A DNA stretch of 64,000 bases, from assembly GCF_008727755.1 (NCBI RefSeq), contig NZ_CP044231.1:992001-1056000 (forward strand). The letters run 5' to 3'. This DNA is from Microbacterium caowuchunii. Lineage in GTDB: Bacteria; Actinomycetota; Actinomycetes; Actinomycetales; Microbacteriaceae. The stretch's first letter is position 1, and each line of letters begins with the position of its first letter. Below are positions 16,528 through 25,845 of this stretch, in pieces. The position numbers and the translations under genes are program-made. A model generated the notes under the pieces. The model was given only the letters and a program-made list of their open reading frames with translations. It made no database searches and was not told where the DNA came from.

Positions 16528-17769
16528 ATGTCGAACAACACCACGCAGGCGCCACCGGAGTCCCAGGCGGCCGGCGCCCTCATCAATCCCGCCGACAACC
16601 GCTTCACGCGCTGGCTCAGCCACGTCCTGAGCGACCTCGGCAAGAACGGCATCTTCATCGCGCTGATCGCGGTCGTCGCGCTGTTCGCCATCCTCACCAA
16701 CGGCATCCTGCTGCGCCCGCAGAACATCTCGAACCTGGTCGTGCAGAACGGGTACATCCTGGTCCTCGCGATCGGGATGGTGATGGTGATCATCGCCGGA
16801 CACATCGATCTCTCGGTCGGTTCGGTCGCCGCCTTCATCGGCGCGATCTCCGGCGTCTTCGCCGTGAAGATGGGGATGCCCTGGTGGCTCGCCGTCGTCC
16901 TCTCGCTCCTGATCGGGGCGCTGGTGGGCGCCTGGCAGGGGTTCTGGATCGCGTTCGTCGGGATACCCGCGTTCATCGTGACGCTCGCGGGCATGCTCAT
17001 CTTCCGCGGTCTCGCGCTCGTCGTGCTCGGCAACGCGAACATCGGCTCGTTCCCGACCGAGTACCGGGCGTTGGGCAACGGCTTCCTGACCGGGGTGTTC
17101 GGCGAAGCCGATCCAGATGTGTTCACCCTGCTCATCGGTGTCGTGGCGATCGTGGCGCTCGTGGTGCAGCAGACCCGCACGCGGGTCGCGCGGCAGAAGT
17201 ACGGTCAGGACACCGAGCCGTTCGTCTGGTTCGTGGCCAAGCTCGCCCTGATCGCCCTGGTCATCGGCTGGTTCGTCTGGGCCCTCGCCTCGTACAAGGG
17301 CGTCCCGGTCACGCTGATCATCCTCGCCATCCTGGTGATGGTCTACGGCGTCGTGATGAACCGCACCGTGTTCGGCCGGCACATCTACGCGATCGGCGGA
17401 AACCGCCACGCGGCGGAATTGTCCGGCATCAAGACGCGGCGCGTCGACTTCTGGCTGTTCGTGAACATGGGCTTCCTCGCCGCCCTGGCAGGGCTCATCT
17501 TCACCGCTCGCCTGAACCTCGCCGGACCCAAGGCCGGAGACGGCTTCGAGCTCGAGGCGATCTCGGCCGCCTTCATCGGCGGCGCGGCGGTCCAGGGCGG
17601 TGTCGGTACCATCGCCGGTGCCATCATCGGTGGCCTGATCATCGGTGTGCTCAACAACGGCATGTCGATCATGGGCATCGGCATCGAGTGGCAGCAGGCC
17701 GTCAAGGGCCTCGTCCTGCTCCTCGCGGTCGCCTTCGACGTCTACAACAAGCGCCGCTCCGGCAACTAG
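16528..17769 (+). CDS. gguB: Multiple-monosaccharide ABC transporter permease
   Basis: 413-aa membrane permease of the MmsB/GguB type with roughly ten hydrophobic helices. Characteristic segments include MVMVIIAGHIDLSVGSVAAF, the loop NRHAAELSGIKTRRVDFWLF and the late ISAAFIGGAAVQGGVGTIAG. A hydrophilic insert near residues 180-235 with Arg/Gln/Lys is typical of this longer permease type. The ATG has AGGAG 7 nt upstream. It is the last gene of the LacI-controlled operon and is followed by a long hairpin. Confidence 0.93.
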   Translation: MSNNTTQAPPESQAAGALINPADNRFTRWLSHVLSDLGKNGIFIALIAVVALFAILTNGILLRPQNISNLVVQNGYILVLAIGMVMVIIAGHIDLSVGSVAAFIGAISGVFAVKMGMPWWLAVVLSLLIGALVGAWQGFWIAFVGIPAFIVTLAGMLIFRGLALVVLGNANIGSFPTEYRALGNGFLTGVFGEADPDVFTLLIGVVAIVALVVQQTRTRVARQKYGQDTEPFVWFVAKLALIALVIGWFVWALASYKGVPVTLIILAILVMVYGVVMNRTVFGRHIYAIGGNRHAAELSGIKTRRVDFWLFVNMGFLAALAGLIFTARLNLAGPKAGDGFELEAISAAFIGGAAVQGGVGTIAGAIIGGLIIGVLNNGMSIMGIGIEWQQAVKGLVLLLAVAFDVYNKRRSGN

Positions 17770-17830
17770 CCCCCGCCCCCCGCCCCGCCCCCCGCCCCCG
17801 CCCCCCGCCCCACGCCCCACGCCCCACCCC
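17770..17830 (+). repeat. C-rich low-complexity tract
   Basis: About 60 bases made almost only of C-runs of 4-6 separated by single G, A or AC, starting directly after the gguB stop codon. The opposite strand is a series of G-runs able to form a G-quadruplex. It has no open reading frame of note. Confidence 0.7.
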
Positions 17831-17839
17831 ACTCCCGCC

Positions 17840-17897
17840 GACCCACCCCGGTAACTGCATCCCGCCCCTTTCGCGGCGGCAGATACCGGGGTGGGTC
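17840..17897 (+). terminator. Long hairpin downstream of the sugar operon
   Basis: GACCCACCCCGGTA (17840-17853) pairs perfectly with TACCGGGGTGGGTC (17884-17897). The stem continues inward after an A-A mismatch with CTGC/GCAG. No T tract follows, so Rho-independent action is uncertain, but its position at the end of the operon fits a terminator or mRNA 3' end barrier. Confidence 0.55.
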
Positions 17898-17903
17898 GCA
17901 GAG

Positions 17904-17948
17904 AAAGGGGTGGCTCGGCGCGGGGAAAAGGGGTGGCTCGGCGCGGGG
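17904..17948 (+). repeat. Two perfect 22-bp direct repeats
   Basis: The 22-base unit beginning AAAGGGGTGGCTCGG occurs at 17904-17925 and again at 17927-17948, separated by one A. Together with the flanking G-runs this makes the plus strand G-rich, mirroring the C-rich tract on the other side of the hairpin. Confidence 0.8.
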
Positions 17949-18016
17949 GGTGGGGCGCGTTGCGTTGTGTGTCGGGCGCGATGGCGGATGCGGGTGCGGG
18001 ACGTGACACTCGGTGC

Positions 18017-19477
18017 ATGCCCCAGCGGATCATCCTCAACGCCTTCGACATGACGTGCATCAGCCACCAGTCCGCCGGTACCTGGCGCCATCCGGACAGC
18101 AGGGCGACGTCCTACAAGGACCTCGAGTACTGGACGGATCTCGCCCAGCTCCTCGAGCGCGGCCGGTTCGACTCCCTGTTCATCGCGGACGTCCTCGGCA
18201 CCTACGACGTCTACCGCGGATCGGCCGCGGCCGCGCTGACGGACGCGGACCAGGTCCCGGTCGGCGACCCCTTCCTGCAGGTGCCCGCCATGGCGCTCGT
18301 GACGTCGCACCTCGGCTTCGGGATCACCGCGGCACTCACCTACGAGCAGCCTTACGCCCTCGCCCGGACCTTCTCGACGCTCGACCACCTCACCAAGGGC
18401 CGCGTCGCCTGGAACGTGGTGACGAGTTATCTCAACAGCGCCGCCGTGAATCTCGGTCTCACCCAGCAGATCGGTCACGACGAGCGGTACGAGCTTGCCG
18501 AGGAGTTCATCGACGTCACCTACAAGCTGTGGGAGGGGTCGTGGGAGGACGACGCCGTCGTCGCCGATCGGGAACGCGGCGTCTACGTGGACCCGAGCAA
18601 GGTGCATCCGATCGGCCACCACGGCACCTACTACACGGTGCCCGGCATCCACCTCTCGGAGCCCTCGCCGCAGCGGACGCCGGTCATCTTCCAGGCCGGG
18701 GCCTCGCCGCGCGGGCGGGCCTTCGCGGCCAAGCACGGCGAGGGCGTCTTCATCAGCCCCGCCAACCCGGAGCAGGCGCGCGAGATCGCGGCGGACATCC
18801 GGGACCGCGCCGAGGCCGAAGGACGTGCGCGCGACGCGGTGAAGATCTTCGTGCTGGTCACCGTCATCACGGGCGAGACGGATGCGGACGCCCGCGCGAA
18901 GTTCGAGGAGTACCTCTCGTACGCCTCCGGCGAGGGGGTGCTCGCCCTGTACGGCGGCTGGACCGGCATCGACTTCAGCCAGTGGGACCCGGACCAGCCG
19001 CTCGAAGAGGTGGAGAACGACAGCCTGCGTTCCGTGCTGGCTTCGCTCGCCACGGTCGATCCCGACCGGCGGTGGACGCCGGTCGACATCGTCCGCCAGC
19101 GCGCGATCGGCGGGATGGGACCGGTCATCGTGGGCGGTCCGGAGAGCGTGGCCGACGAACTGGAGCGGTGGGTGGACGAGGGGGACGTGGACGGCTTCAA
19201 CTTCGCCTACGCCATCACCCCCGGCACGTTCGAGGACCTCGTCGAGTACGTCGTCCCCGAGCTGCAACGGCGCGGACGTGCGCAGACGGAGTACGAGGGG
19301 GCGACGCTGCGGGAAGCGCTGTACGGCAGCGGCCGTGCCCGGGTCGACGCGGCCCACCCCGCGGCACGCTACCGCGGGGCCTTCGCCGGCGGTCCGTCCT
19401 CGCAGGACGGCACGCGCGACTCCCGTCTCGCCGAGCGGCTCGCCCCCGTGGCCTCGTCCGGGGCGGACGTCCGATGA
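18017..19477 (+). CDS. FMN-dependent monooxygenase, NtaA/SnaA/DszA family
   Basis: 486-aa luciferase-like monooxygenase. Family segments are ILNAFDMTCISHQSAGTWRH at the N-terminus, LERGRFDSLFIADVLGTYDV, YEQPYALARTFSTLDHLTKG, RVAWNVVTSYLNSAAVNLG and VIFQAGASPRGRAFAAKHGE. Members oxidise chelators, sulfones or other xenobiotics using reduced flavin from a partner reductase. The ATG at 18017 begins the first barrel strand; no ribosome site is seen. Its stop overlaps the start of the next gene (ATGA), so the two proteins are made together. Confidence 0.88.
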   Translation: MPQRIILNAFDMTCISHQSAGTWRHPDSRATSYKDLEYWTDLAQLLERGRFDSLFIADVLGTYDVYRGSAAAALTDADQVPVGDPFLQVPAMALVTSHLGFGITAALTYEQPYALARTFSTLDHLTKGRVAWNVVTSYLNSAAVNLGLTQQIGHDERYELAEEFIDVTYKLWEGSWEDDAVVADRERGVYVDPSKVHPIGHHGTYYTVPGIHLSEPSPQRTPVIFQAGASPRGRAFAAKHGEGVFISPANPEQAREIAADIRDRAEAEGRARDAVKIFVLVTVITGETDADARAKFEEYLSYASGEGVLALYGGWTGIDFSQWDPDQPLEEVENDSLRSVLASLATVDPDRRWTPVDIVRQRAIGGMGPVIVGGPESVADELERWVDEGDVDGFNFAYAITPGTFEDLVEYVVPELQRRGRAQTEYEGATLREALYGSGRARVDAAHPAARYRGAFAGGPSSQDGTRDSRLAERLAPVASSGADVR

Positions 19478-20733
19478 GCGTCGATGCGACCCCGCGCGTC
19501 GGGGTCCGGTCGGATGACCTGTCCACCGGAGCCGACCTGGGGGCGCTCCGCGAGCGGTTCCGGCCGCTGTTCGAGCGGATCCGTGCGGGTGCGGTCGCCC
19601 GGGAGACGACGGGCGAGCTCGCTCACGAGGAGATCCGCGCCCTCGCCGATCTGGGCTTCGGGGCGGTTCGCGTCCCTGTCGCGTACGGCGGCGCCGGGGC
19701 GTCCCTGCCGCAGCTGATCGAGCTGCTGACCGACCTCGCGGAGGCGGACTCGAACATCCCGCAGGCCCTCCGCGGGCATTTCGCCCTCGTCGAAGACCGC
19801 CTGAACGCGCATGCCGGGACGGATCAGAGCGTGTGGTTCGAGCGTTTCGTGGCGGGGGAGATCGCCGGGAACGCCTGGACCGAGGTCGGCGACGTGGCCG
19901 TGGGGGACGTGCTGACGCGGGTCCGGCCGCACGGTGACGGGCTGGTCGTGGACGGGCGGAAGTTCTACGCCACCGGCAGCATCTACGCCGACTGGATCGA
20001 CGTGTTCGCCCGCCGCGACGACACCGGCGAGGACGTCTGCGCGATCGTCCCCGCCCGTCGGCCCGGCGTGACCCACATCGACGACTGGGACGGCTTCGGC
20101 CAGCGCACCACGGGAAGCGGCACCCTGCTCCTGGAGCGGGTGCCGGTCGCCCCCGAGGACGTCATCCCGTTCCGCGAACGGTTCGCCTACCAGACCGCGT
20201 TCTACCAGCTCGTGCTGCTGGCCGTCCTGGCGGGGAGTGCACGGGGCGCGGCGCGGGACGTCGCGGACGCGGCTGCGCGGCGGACCCGCGTCTACAGTCA
20301 CGGTGCCGCCGCACGGTGGCCGGAGGACCCGCAGATCCAGCAGGTCGTGGGCACCGCCACCGCCCGGGGCTGGGCGGCGACCGCCGTGGCCGTGCGCGCG
20401 GCCGCATCCGCGCAGCGCGCGTACCTGGCGCGGTTCGGCGACGACCCGCACGAGGAGCAGGCGGCGAACGAGGCGGCGGAGCTGGATTCCGCCCAGGCGC
20501 AGGTGGTCCTGGTCGATCTCGCCCAGCGGGCGACGAGCGATGTGTTCGACGCGCTGGGTGCCTCCGGTGTGCGCTCCGGAGCACAGCTCGACCGGCACTG
20601 GCGCAACGCCCGCACCGCGGCCTCGCACAACCCGGTGGTCTTCAAAGCGCGGATCGTGGGCGACTGGGCGGTCAACGGGACGCCGCCGCCGTACGTGTGG
20701 CAGATCGGTCAGGCGGCACCGGCGACGGGCTGA
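19474..20733 (+). CDS. Acyl-CoA dehydrogenase-fold flavoprotein (DszC/SfnB-like monooxygenase)
   Basis: 419-aa protein with the acyl-CoA dehydrogenase fold: N-terminal helices with DLGFGAVRVPVAYGGAGASL, middle beta domain (GNAWTEVGD, GRKFYATGSIYADW) and a C-terminal helical bundle ending with TAASHNPVVFKARIVGDWAV. The terminal HNP motif and lack of an acyl-CoA catalytic Glu region are typical of DszC/SfnB flavin monooxygenases rather than true dehydrogenases. It overlaps the preceding NtaA-like gene by 4 nt. Together they suggest oxidation of an organosulfur or similar compound; the substrate is unknown. Confidence 0.85.
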   Translation: MSVDATPRVGVRSDDLSTGADLGALRERFRPLFERIRAGAVARETTGELAHEEIRALADLGFGAVRVPVAYGGAGASLPQLIELLTDLAEADSNIPQALRGHFALVEDRLNAHAGTDQSVWFERFVAGEIAGNAWTEVGDVAVGDVLTRVRPHGDGLVVDGRKFYATGSIYADWIDVFARRDDTGEDVCAIVPARRPGVTHIDDWDGFGQRTTGSGTLLLERVPVAPEDVIPFRERFAYQTAFYQLVLLAVLAGSARGAARDVADAAARRTRVYSHGAAARWPEDPQIQQVVGTATARGWAATAVAVRAAASAQRAYLARFGDDPHEEQAANEAAELDSAQAQVVLVDLAQRATSDVFDALGASGVRSGAQLDRHWRNARTAASHNPVVFKARIVGDWAVNGTPPPYVWQIGQAAPATG

Positions 20734-20753
20734 GGTCGTCCGCCGGGCCGGCC

Positions 20754-21725
20754 TCAGGGGAGGAGGACGATCTTCCCGCCCGCGCCCGACTCGAGCAGCC
20801 GGTGGGCCTCGGCGGCCTCGGCCAGCGGAAGCTCCCGCGGCGGCTCGAGGTCGAAGCGCCCCGCGGCCAGGAGCGCCAGCGTCACCGGCAGCGCCTCCGC
20901 CCGCCAGGCGGTCTGCCGGTCGGTGAGCGGATGGGGGCTGCCGCCGGAGAAGGCGCGGATGCCCAGCGCGTCGGCATCCGCGCCCCGCACCAGGGTCGCG
21001 ATGCGGGAGCGGTCCTCGACCAGTTCGAGCGACGTGTGCAGGGCCTCATCGGTTCCGGCCGCGTCGATGGCCACCGTGACGCCCTCCGGGGCCGCATCCC
21101 GGACACGGTCGGCGAGTCCCTCGCCGTAGGCCACCGGGGTGGCACCGAGCCAGCGGATCCGGTCGAAGCGCCCGGGAGACGCGGTGGCGATGACCGTCGC
21201 CCCCCACAGCACCGCGTACTGGATGGTGGCCTGGCCGACGGCGCCCGAACCGGCGTGCAGCAGCAGGGTGTCGCCGGGGCCGACGTCCAACGAGCGGAGG
21301 GCCTGGTATCCGGTGGCGACCGGGATGCCGAGCGCAGCACCCTGCACCGCGCTGACCTGCGCCGGGCGGGGGAGGACGCGGTCGGCCTCGACCACGACGT
21401 CGGATGCGTACAGCCCCTCGCCGCCGAAGAGTACGACGGCGTCCCCGGGCCGGAAGCCCTCCACGTCCGCTCCCACCGCCGTCACGACCCCGGCGCCGTC
21501 GGAGCCCACCCGGCGCGGCTCGACGATGGGGGGCGAGGGCCGGATGCCGGCACGGAGCTTCGTGTCGATCGGGTTCACGCCCGCCGCCTCGATCCGCACC
21601 GCGATCTCGCCCGGTCCGGGGGCGGGCACCACGATCTCGGTCAGGTGGAGGACATCGGGGGAGCCGAGGCGGGAGTAGACGATCGCGTGTGCCACGCTGC
21701 GACACTCTGCCGCACGCGCAGTCAT
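20754..21725 (-). CDS. NADP-dependent quinone oxidoreductase-type protein (zinc-less MDR)
   Basis: 323-aa medium-chain reductase. GroES-like N-terminus: AIVYSRLGSPDVLHLTEIVV and RIEAAGVNPIDTKLRAGI; nucleotide-binding domain: LLLHAGSGAVGQATIQYAVL followed by TVIATASPGRFDRIRWLGA. Zinc-binding Cys residues are absent, as in quinone oxidoreductases. ATG at 21725 overlaps the helicase stop (ATGA), giving coupling; a GTG at 21695 would start nearer to the fold. It follows hrpA on the minus strand, but no functional link to RNA is evident. Confidence 0.88.
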   Translation of the reverse strand: MTARAAECRSVAHAIVYSRLGSPDVLHLTEIVVPAPGPGEIAVRIEAAGVNPIDTKLRAGIRPSPPIVEPRRVGSDGAGVVTAVGADVEGFRPGDAVVLFGGEGLYASDVVVEADRVLPRPAQVSAVQGAALGIPVATGYQALRSLDVGPGDTLLLHAGSGAVGQATIQYAVLWGATVIATASPGRFDRIRWLGATPVAYGEGLADRVRDAAPEGVTVAIDAAGTDEALHTSLELVEDRSRIATLVRGADADALGIRAFSGGSPHPLTDRQTAWRAEALPVTLALLAAGRFDLEPPRELPLAEAAEAHRLLESGAGGKIVLLP

Positions 21726-24700
21726 CCGCGCAACACCTTGGCGATGCGTTGCGGCGAGACCGGCTCGGCCGTGCCCAGACGCTGCGCGAACAGGCTCACG
21801 CGCAACTCCTCCAGCAGCCAGCGCGCGTGCACGAGGGTCTCCGGATCGTCGGGACCGGTCGGGATCGTCCCGCCTGCCTCGGCGTACGCCGCTGCCACGC
21901 GCTCGAACTCGGTCATCCGCGCGCGGTCCTTCCCGGGCTGGTCCGCGAGAGCGTCGAGGCGTTCCTTGGCGGCCTGGAGGTACCGCGGGTAGTGCGCGAG
22001 CCGGGCGAGGCCGGTGCGGGAGACGAAGCCGGGGAACACGAGCCCCGCCAGCTGCGCGCGCACGTCGCCGAGCGCGCCGAGCAGGGTGAGGGAGTTCTGC
22101 TTCTTCATCGAGCGATCCACCTCGCGCAGGGCGATCAGGATGCGGGCGGTGAGGGAGGTCGCACGGAACAGCTCGTCGGTCACGGCGGCCGAGAACGCGT
22201 CACGGAGCCGTTCGAAGCCGGCCCGGTCACGCACGATCCCGTCCGGGACGATACCGGCGATGACGGCATCCGCCACCGCCACGCGAGCGTCCTCGACGAG
22301 CGCCTTGGCGTTCGGGTACGGCGACGTGGCCAGCGCCAGCTTCTCGGTCGCGGTCAAGTGGTCGAGCACGTACGAGGTGGGCGACGGGACGGCCAGCAGC
22401 ACCAGCCGGCGGACGCCGCCTCGCGTGGCGCGAGCCGCCGCTTCCGGGGTCGCCTCCAGGCGGAGTGCCACGCTCGCGCCCTCGTCGACCAGGGCGGGAT
22501 AACCGCGGACGATGCCGCCGGCGACCTTGGAGTCCACCCGCTCGGGGAGCTCGCCCACGGTCCAGTCGGTGAGACCGCTCCGCTCCGCCACCGGAGCGGC
22601 GGCCGATGCCGTGGCGACCGCGCGGGGCTCGAGACCGCGCGGGCGGGTGAGGGACCGGGCGACGGAGCTGCGCGCACGGTCGGCGAAGCGTGCCTGGAGA
22701 GCACCGAGGTCCCGGTCGGAGCCGGCCGCCCGGCCGCGTTCGTCGACCGCGCGGAAAGACATCCGCAGGTGGGTGGGGACCCGGTCCAGCTCGAAATCCG
22801 CGGCCGTGACCGGCTGGTTCGCCACGCGCTGGATACGCGCCGCGAGGGCGGTCACGAGGTCCTCGCGGGGGAGTCCGTCGTGGTTCTCCGGACCGGCTCC
22901 GGCCAGTTCCTCCGCGAACCGCACCGCCCAGTCCCCGGCGGGGACGACGTGCCGGCGGATCGCCTTCGGCAGCGCGCGGATGAGGGCGGTGATGAGCTCG
23001 TCCCGGAGGCCCGGCACCTGCCAGTCGAAACCGTCCGGGCGCACCTGCGCCAGCAGTGCCATGGGGATGACGACGGTGACTCCGTCGTCGGGCGCGCCGG
23101 GCTCGAAGCGGTACGCCAGCGACAGCACCTGATCACCCTGGGTCCAGCGGGTGGGGAAGTCCCGCTCGTCGGCGCGGGTGTTCCCGTCGACCAGGTCGTC
23201 CTCGGTGAGATCCAGGAGCCGCGGGGTGCGCGTCGAGGCGTCCTTCCACCACGCCTCGAACGAGCGCAGGTCGAAGACATCGGCGGGGATGCGGCCGTCG
23301 TAGAACGCGTAGACGGCTTCGTCACCGGCGAGGATGTCGCGCCGACGCTCGCGTTCCTCCACTTTCTCCAGCCGGCGGCGCAGCTCCTCGTTCCGTCGCG
23401 AGAACGCGGTGAGCGGCTTCGGCAGCACGGTCGGATCCCACTCCTGCTCGACCAGGGCGTGCCGGAGGAACATCTCGCGGGCGAGCGGACGGTCGAACCG
23501 GGCCAGCTGCACCCGGCGCCGAGGGATGATCTCGACCCCGAACAGGGTCACCTTCTCCGCGGCGACGGCCGCCCCGGCGTCCTTGGACCAGTGCGGATCG
23601 CTGAGCTGCCGCTTGGCGAGGTCCCCGGCGAGCGGCTCCGCCCAGGCCGGGTCGATCGCGGCGGCGGTTCGGGCGAAGAGGCGGCTGGTCTCGACCAGCT
23701 CGGCCGCCATCACCGCCTGCGGACGCTTCTTGCGCAGGCCCGATCCCGGGAACAGCGCGAACCGCGCCCCGCGCGCGCCCCGGTACTCGGGCTTGGCGGG
23801 ACGGCCGTCCCGGGGCTTCTCGCGTTCGTCCAGGATGCCGATGTGCGAGAGGAGGCCGGCGAGGATGGCGCGGTGCACCGCATCCGGATCGGCCGTCTGG
23901 TCGGTCTCGGTCTGCGCCCGGGGGACGCCCAGCTGCTGCGCGAGCTGGCGGTGCACATCGAACCACTCGCGCACCCGCACGTAGTTGAGGAACTCGCTGC
24001 GACAGAGCCTCCGGAAGGCGCTCGAACCCAGTTCGGCCTGCTGCTCGCGCAGGTGGTTCCAGAGGTTCAGCAGGGTGAGGAAGTCGCTGGTCGGATCGGT
24101 GAACCGCGCATGCTGCCGGTCGGCCTCCTCGCGCCGGTCCTCGGGGCGTTCCCGGACGTCCTGGATGGACAGTCCCGCCACGATGGCCAGGACGCTCGGG
24201 AGCACACCGCCGTCCCGCGCGGCGATCAGCATCCGGGCGAACCGCGGATCGATGGGGAGCCGCGAGATCTCCCGGCCGATCGCGGTGAGCGTCGTGCCCT
24301 GACGCGTGCGGCGGACCGCACCGATCTCGACCAGCAGGTCGAAGGCCGCCTGGACGCCGCGGGAATCCGGTGGGGTGAGGAAGGGGAACGCCGAGATGTC
24401 GCCGAACCCGAGCGAGAGCATCTGCAGGATGACGGAGGCCAGCGACGTGCGCAGGATCTCCGGTTCGGTGAACTCCGGCCGGCGCTCGAAGTCCTCCTCG
24501 GAGAAGAGCCGGATCGCGATGCCGGGCGCGGTGCGGCCGGCGCGGCCGGAGCGTTGCTGGGCGGAGGCCTGCGAGATCGCCTCGATCGGCAGCCGCTGGA
24601 TCTTGGACCGGTTGCTGTAGCGCGAGATGCGCGCCGTTCCCACGTCCACCACGTACCGGATGCCGGGGACGGTGAGGCTCGTCTCGGCCACGTTCGTCGC

Positions 24701-25678
24701 GAGGATGACCCGCCGCCGCACCCCGGCGACCGTGGACCGCTCGAAGACGCGGTGCTGCTCGGCGGCGGAGAGCCGACCGTACAGGGGGAGCACCTCGGTG
24801 GGGGAGGCGTCCTTCGCGTACGCGCCGCGCACCGCGTCCATCGCGTCGCGGATCTCCGCCTCGCCCGGCAGGAACACCAGGACATCGCCGGGCGCCTCCC
24901 GGTCGAGTTCGCGGAGTGCCCCCACGATCGCGGAGACCTCGTCCTCGTCGGCTCCGGGTGCGGTCCGCGCAGCCGTCTGCTTCGGTGCACGGGCCGGCGG
25001 GCGGGCGGGCCGGTGGTCGTCGTCTTCGTCCGTGTCCTCGTCCTCGTCCTCGCCGAGTGACGTGTCGTCGACGAGCGGGCGGTAGCGGATCTCCACCGGG
25101 TAGGTGCGGCCGGAGACCTCGATGACCGGCGCGGGTCGGCCGGCGGCATCGGCGAAGTGGCGGGCGAAGCTCTCCGGATCGATCGTGGCCGAGGTGACGA
25201 TGATCTTGAGGTCGGGGCGCTCGGGCAGGATGCGGCGCAGGTAGCCGAGCAGGAAGTCGACGTTCAGTGATCGTTCGTGGGCCTCGTCGATGATGATCGT
25301 GTCGTAGCGGCGGAGCAGCCGGTCGCGGTGGATCTCGTTGAGCAGGATGCCGTCCGTGACCAGGGCGACCCGGGTGTCGGCGGAGACCTTGTCGGTGAAG
25401 CGCACCTTGTATCCGACGACGCCGCCGAGCGGCACCTGCAGCTCGCTCGCCACGCGTTCGGCGATCGTGCGGGCGGCGATCCGGCGCGGCTGGGTGTGCG
25501 CGATCCTGGTACGTCCGAGCTGAAGGCAGATCTTCGGCAGCTGGGTGGTCTTGCCCGAGCCGGTGGCCCCCGCCACGATGACGACCTGGTTGTCGGCGAT
25601 CGCGCGCGCGATCTCGTCCCGCGCGGCGCTGACGGGCAGCTCGGGCGGGAAGGAGATCACGGGTTCTGGCGTGGACAC
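21722..25678 (-). CDS. hrpA: ATP-dependent RNA helicase HrpA
   Basis: About 1318 aa, the normal size for HrpA. Motifs in order are Walker A VAGATGSGKTTQLPK (residue about 35), TQPRRIAARTIAERVA, the DEAH box IIIDEAHERSLNVDFLL, SATIDPESFA, the C-terminal helicase motif QRSGRAGRTAPGIAIRLF, and the family's long C-terminal DUF3418 region. An acidic insert rich in Asp/Glu and Pro/Ala lies near residue 200. GTG at 25678 is chosen because it precedes the conserved domain; further upstream in-frame sequence is not helicase-like. HrpA acts in the cytoplasm on mRNA and helps rescue stalled or collided ribosomes. Confidence 0.95.
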   Translation of the reverse strand: MSTPEPVISFPPELPVSAARDEIARAIADNQVVIVAGATGSGKTTQLPKICLQLGRTRIAHTQPRRIAARTIAERVASELQVPLGGVVGYKVRFTDKVSADTRVALVTDGILLNEIHRDRLLRRYDTIIIDEAHERSLNVDFLLGYLRRILPERPDLKIIVTSATIDPESFARHFADAAGRPAPVIEVSGRTYPVEIRYRPLVDDTSLGEDEDEDTDEDDDHRPARPPARAPKQTAARTAPGADEDEVSAIVGALRELDREAPGDVLVFLPGEAEIRDAMDAVRGAYAKDASPTEVLPLYGRLSAAEQHRVFERSTVAGVRRRVILATNVAETSLTVPGIRYVVDVGTARISRYSNRSKIQRLPIEAISQASAQQRSGRAGRTAPGIAIRLFSEEDFERRPEFTEPEILRTSLASVILQMLSLGFGDISAFPFLTPPDSRGVQAAFDLLVEIGAVRRTRQGTTLTAIGREISRLPIDPRFARMLIAARDGGVLPSVLAIVAGLSIQDVRERPEDRREEADRQHARFTDPTSDFLTLLNLWNHLREQQAELGSSAFRRLCRSEFLNYVRVREWFDVHRQLAQQLGVPRAQTETDQTADPDAVHRAILAGLLSHIGILDEREKPRDGRPAKPEYRGARGARFALFPGSGLRKKRPQAVMAAELVETSRLFARTAAAIDPAWAEPLAGDLAKRQLSDPHWSKDAGAAVAAEKVTLFGVEIIPRRRVQLARFDRPLAREMFLRHALVEQEWDPTVLPKPLTAFSRRNEELRRRLEKVEERERRRDILAGDEAVYAFYDGRIPADVFDLRSFEAWWKDASTRTPRLLDLTEDDLVDGNTRADERDFPTRWTQGDQVLSLAYRFEPGAPDDGVTVVIPMALLAQVRPDGFDWQVPGLRDELITALIRALPKAIRRHVVPAGDWAVRFAEELAGAGPENHDGLPREDLVTALAARIQRVANQPVTAADFELDRVPTHLRMSFRAVDERGRAAGSDRDLGALQARFADRARSSVARSLTRPRGLEPRAVATASAAAPVAERSGLTDWTVGELPERVDSKVAGGIVRGYPALVDEGASVALRLEATPEAAARATRGGVRRLVLLAVPSPTSYVLDHLTATEKLALATSPYPNAKALVEDARVAVADAVIAGIVPDGIVRDRAGFERLRDAFSAAVTDELFRATSLTARILIALREVDRSMKKQNSLTLLGALGDVRAQLAGLVFPGFVSRTGLARLAHYPRYLQAAKERLDALADQPGKDRARMTEFERVAAAYAEAGGTIPTGPDDPETLVHARWLLEELRVSLFAQRLGTAEPVSPQRIAKVLRG

Positions 25679-25845
25679 AGCCTTCGATGTTATCCCGCGG
25701 ACGCGCTGTGGTCTCCATCGGCCCTTGCGAGGCGGGGCGCCCGGCGCAAGGGGGCCCGCTTCCCGCACCGGAGGAGGCAGCATACGGGGACCGGTACGTA
25801 CGGCGAGGACGCCGGGTGCCGTCCGAGATCAGGAAGAGGAGCACC

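Noticed and set aside
14895..17180. 761-codon open frame on the minus strand under gguA/gguB
   Set aside because: Low-complexity composition typical of antisense frames in GC-rich DNA; the plus strand carries two complete conserved proteins here.
17770..17960. C/G-rich repeat region as a CRISPR array or replication origin
   Set aside because: Repeats are only 22 bp, two copies, with no unique spacers; there are no DnaA-box-like AT-rich repeats and no dnaA gene.
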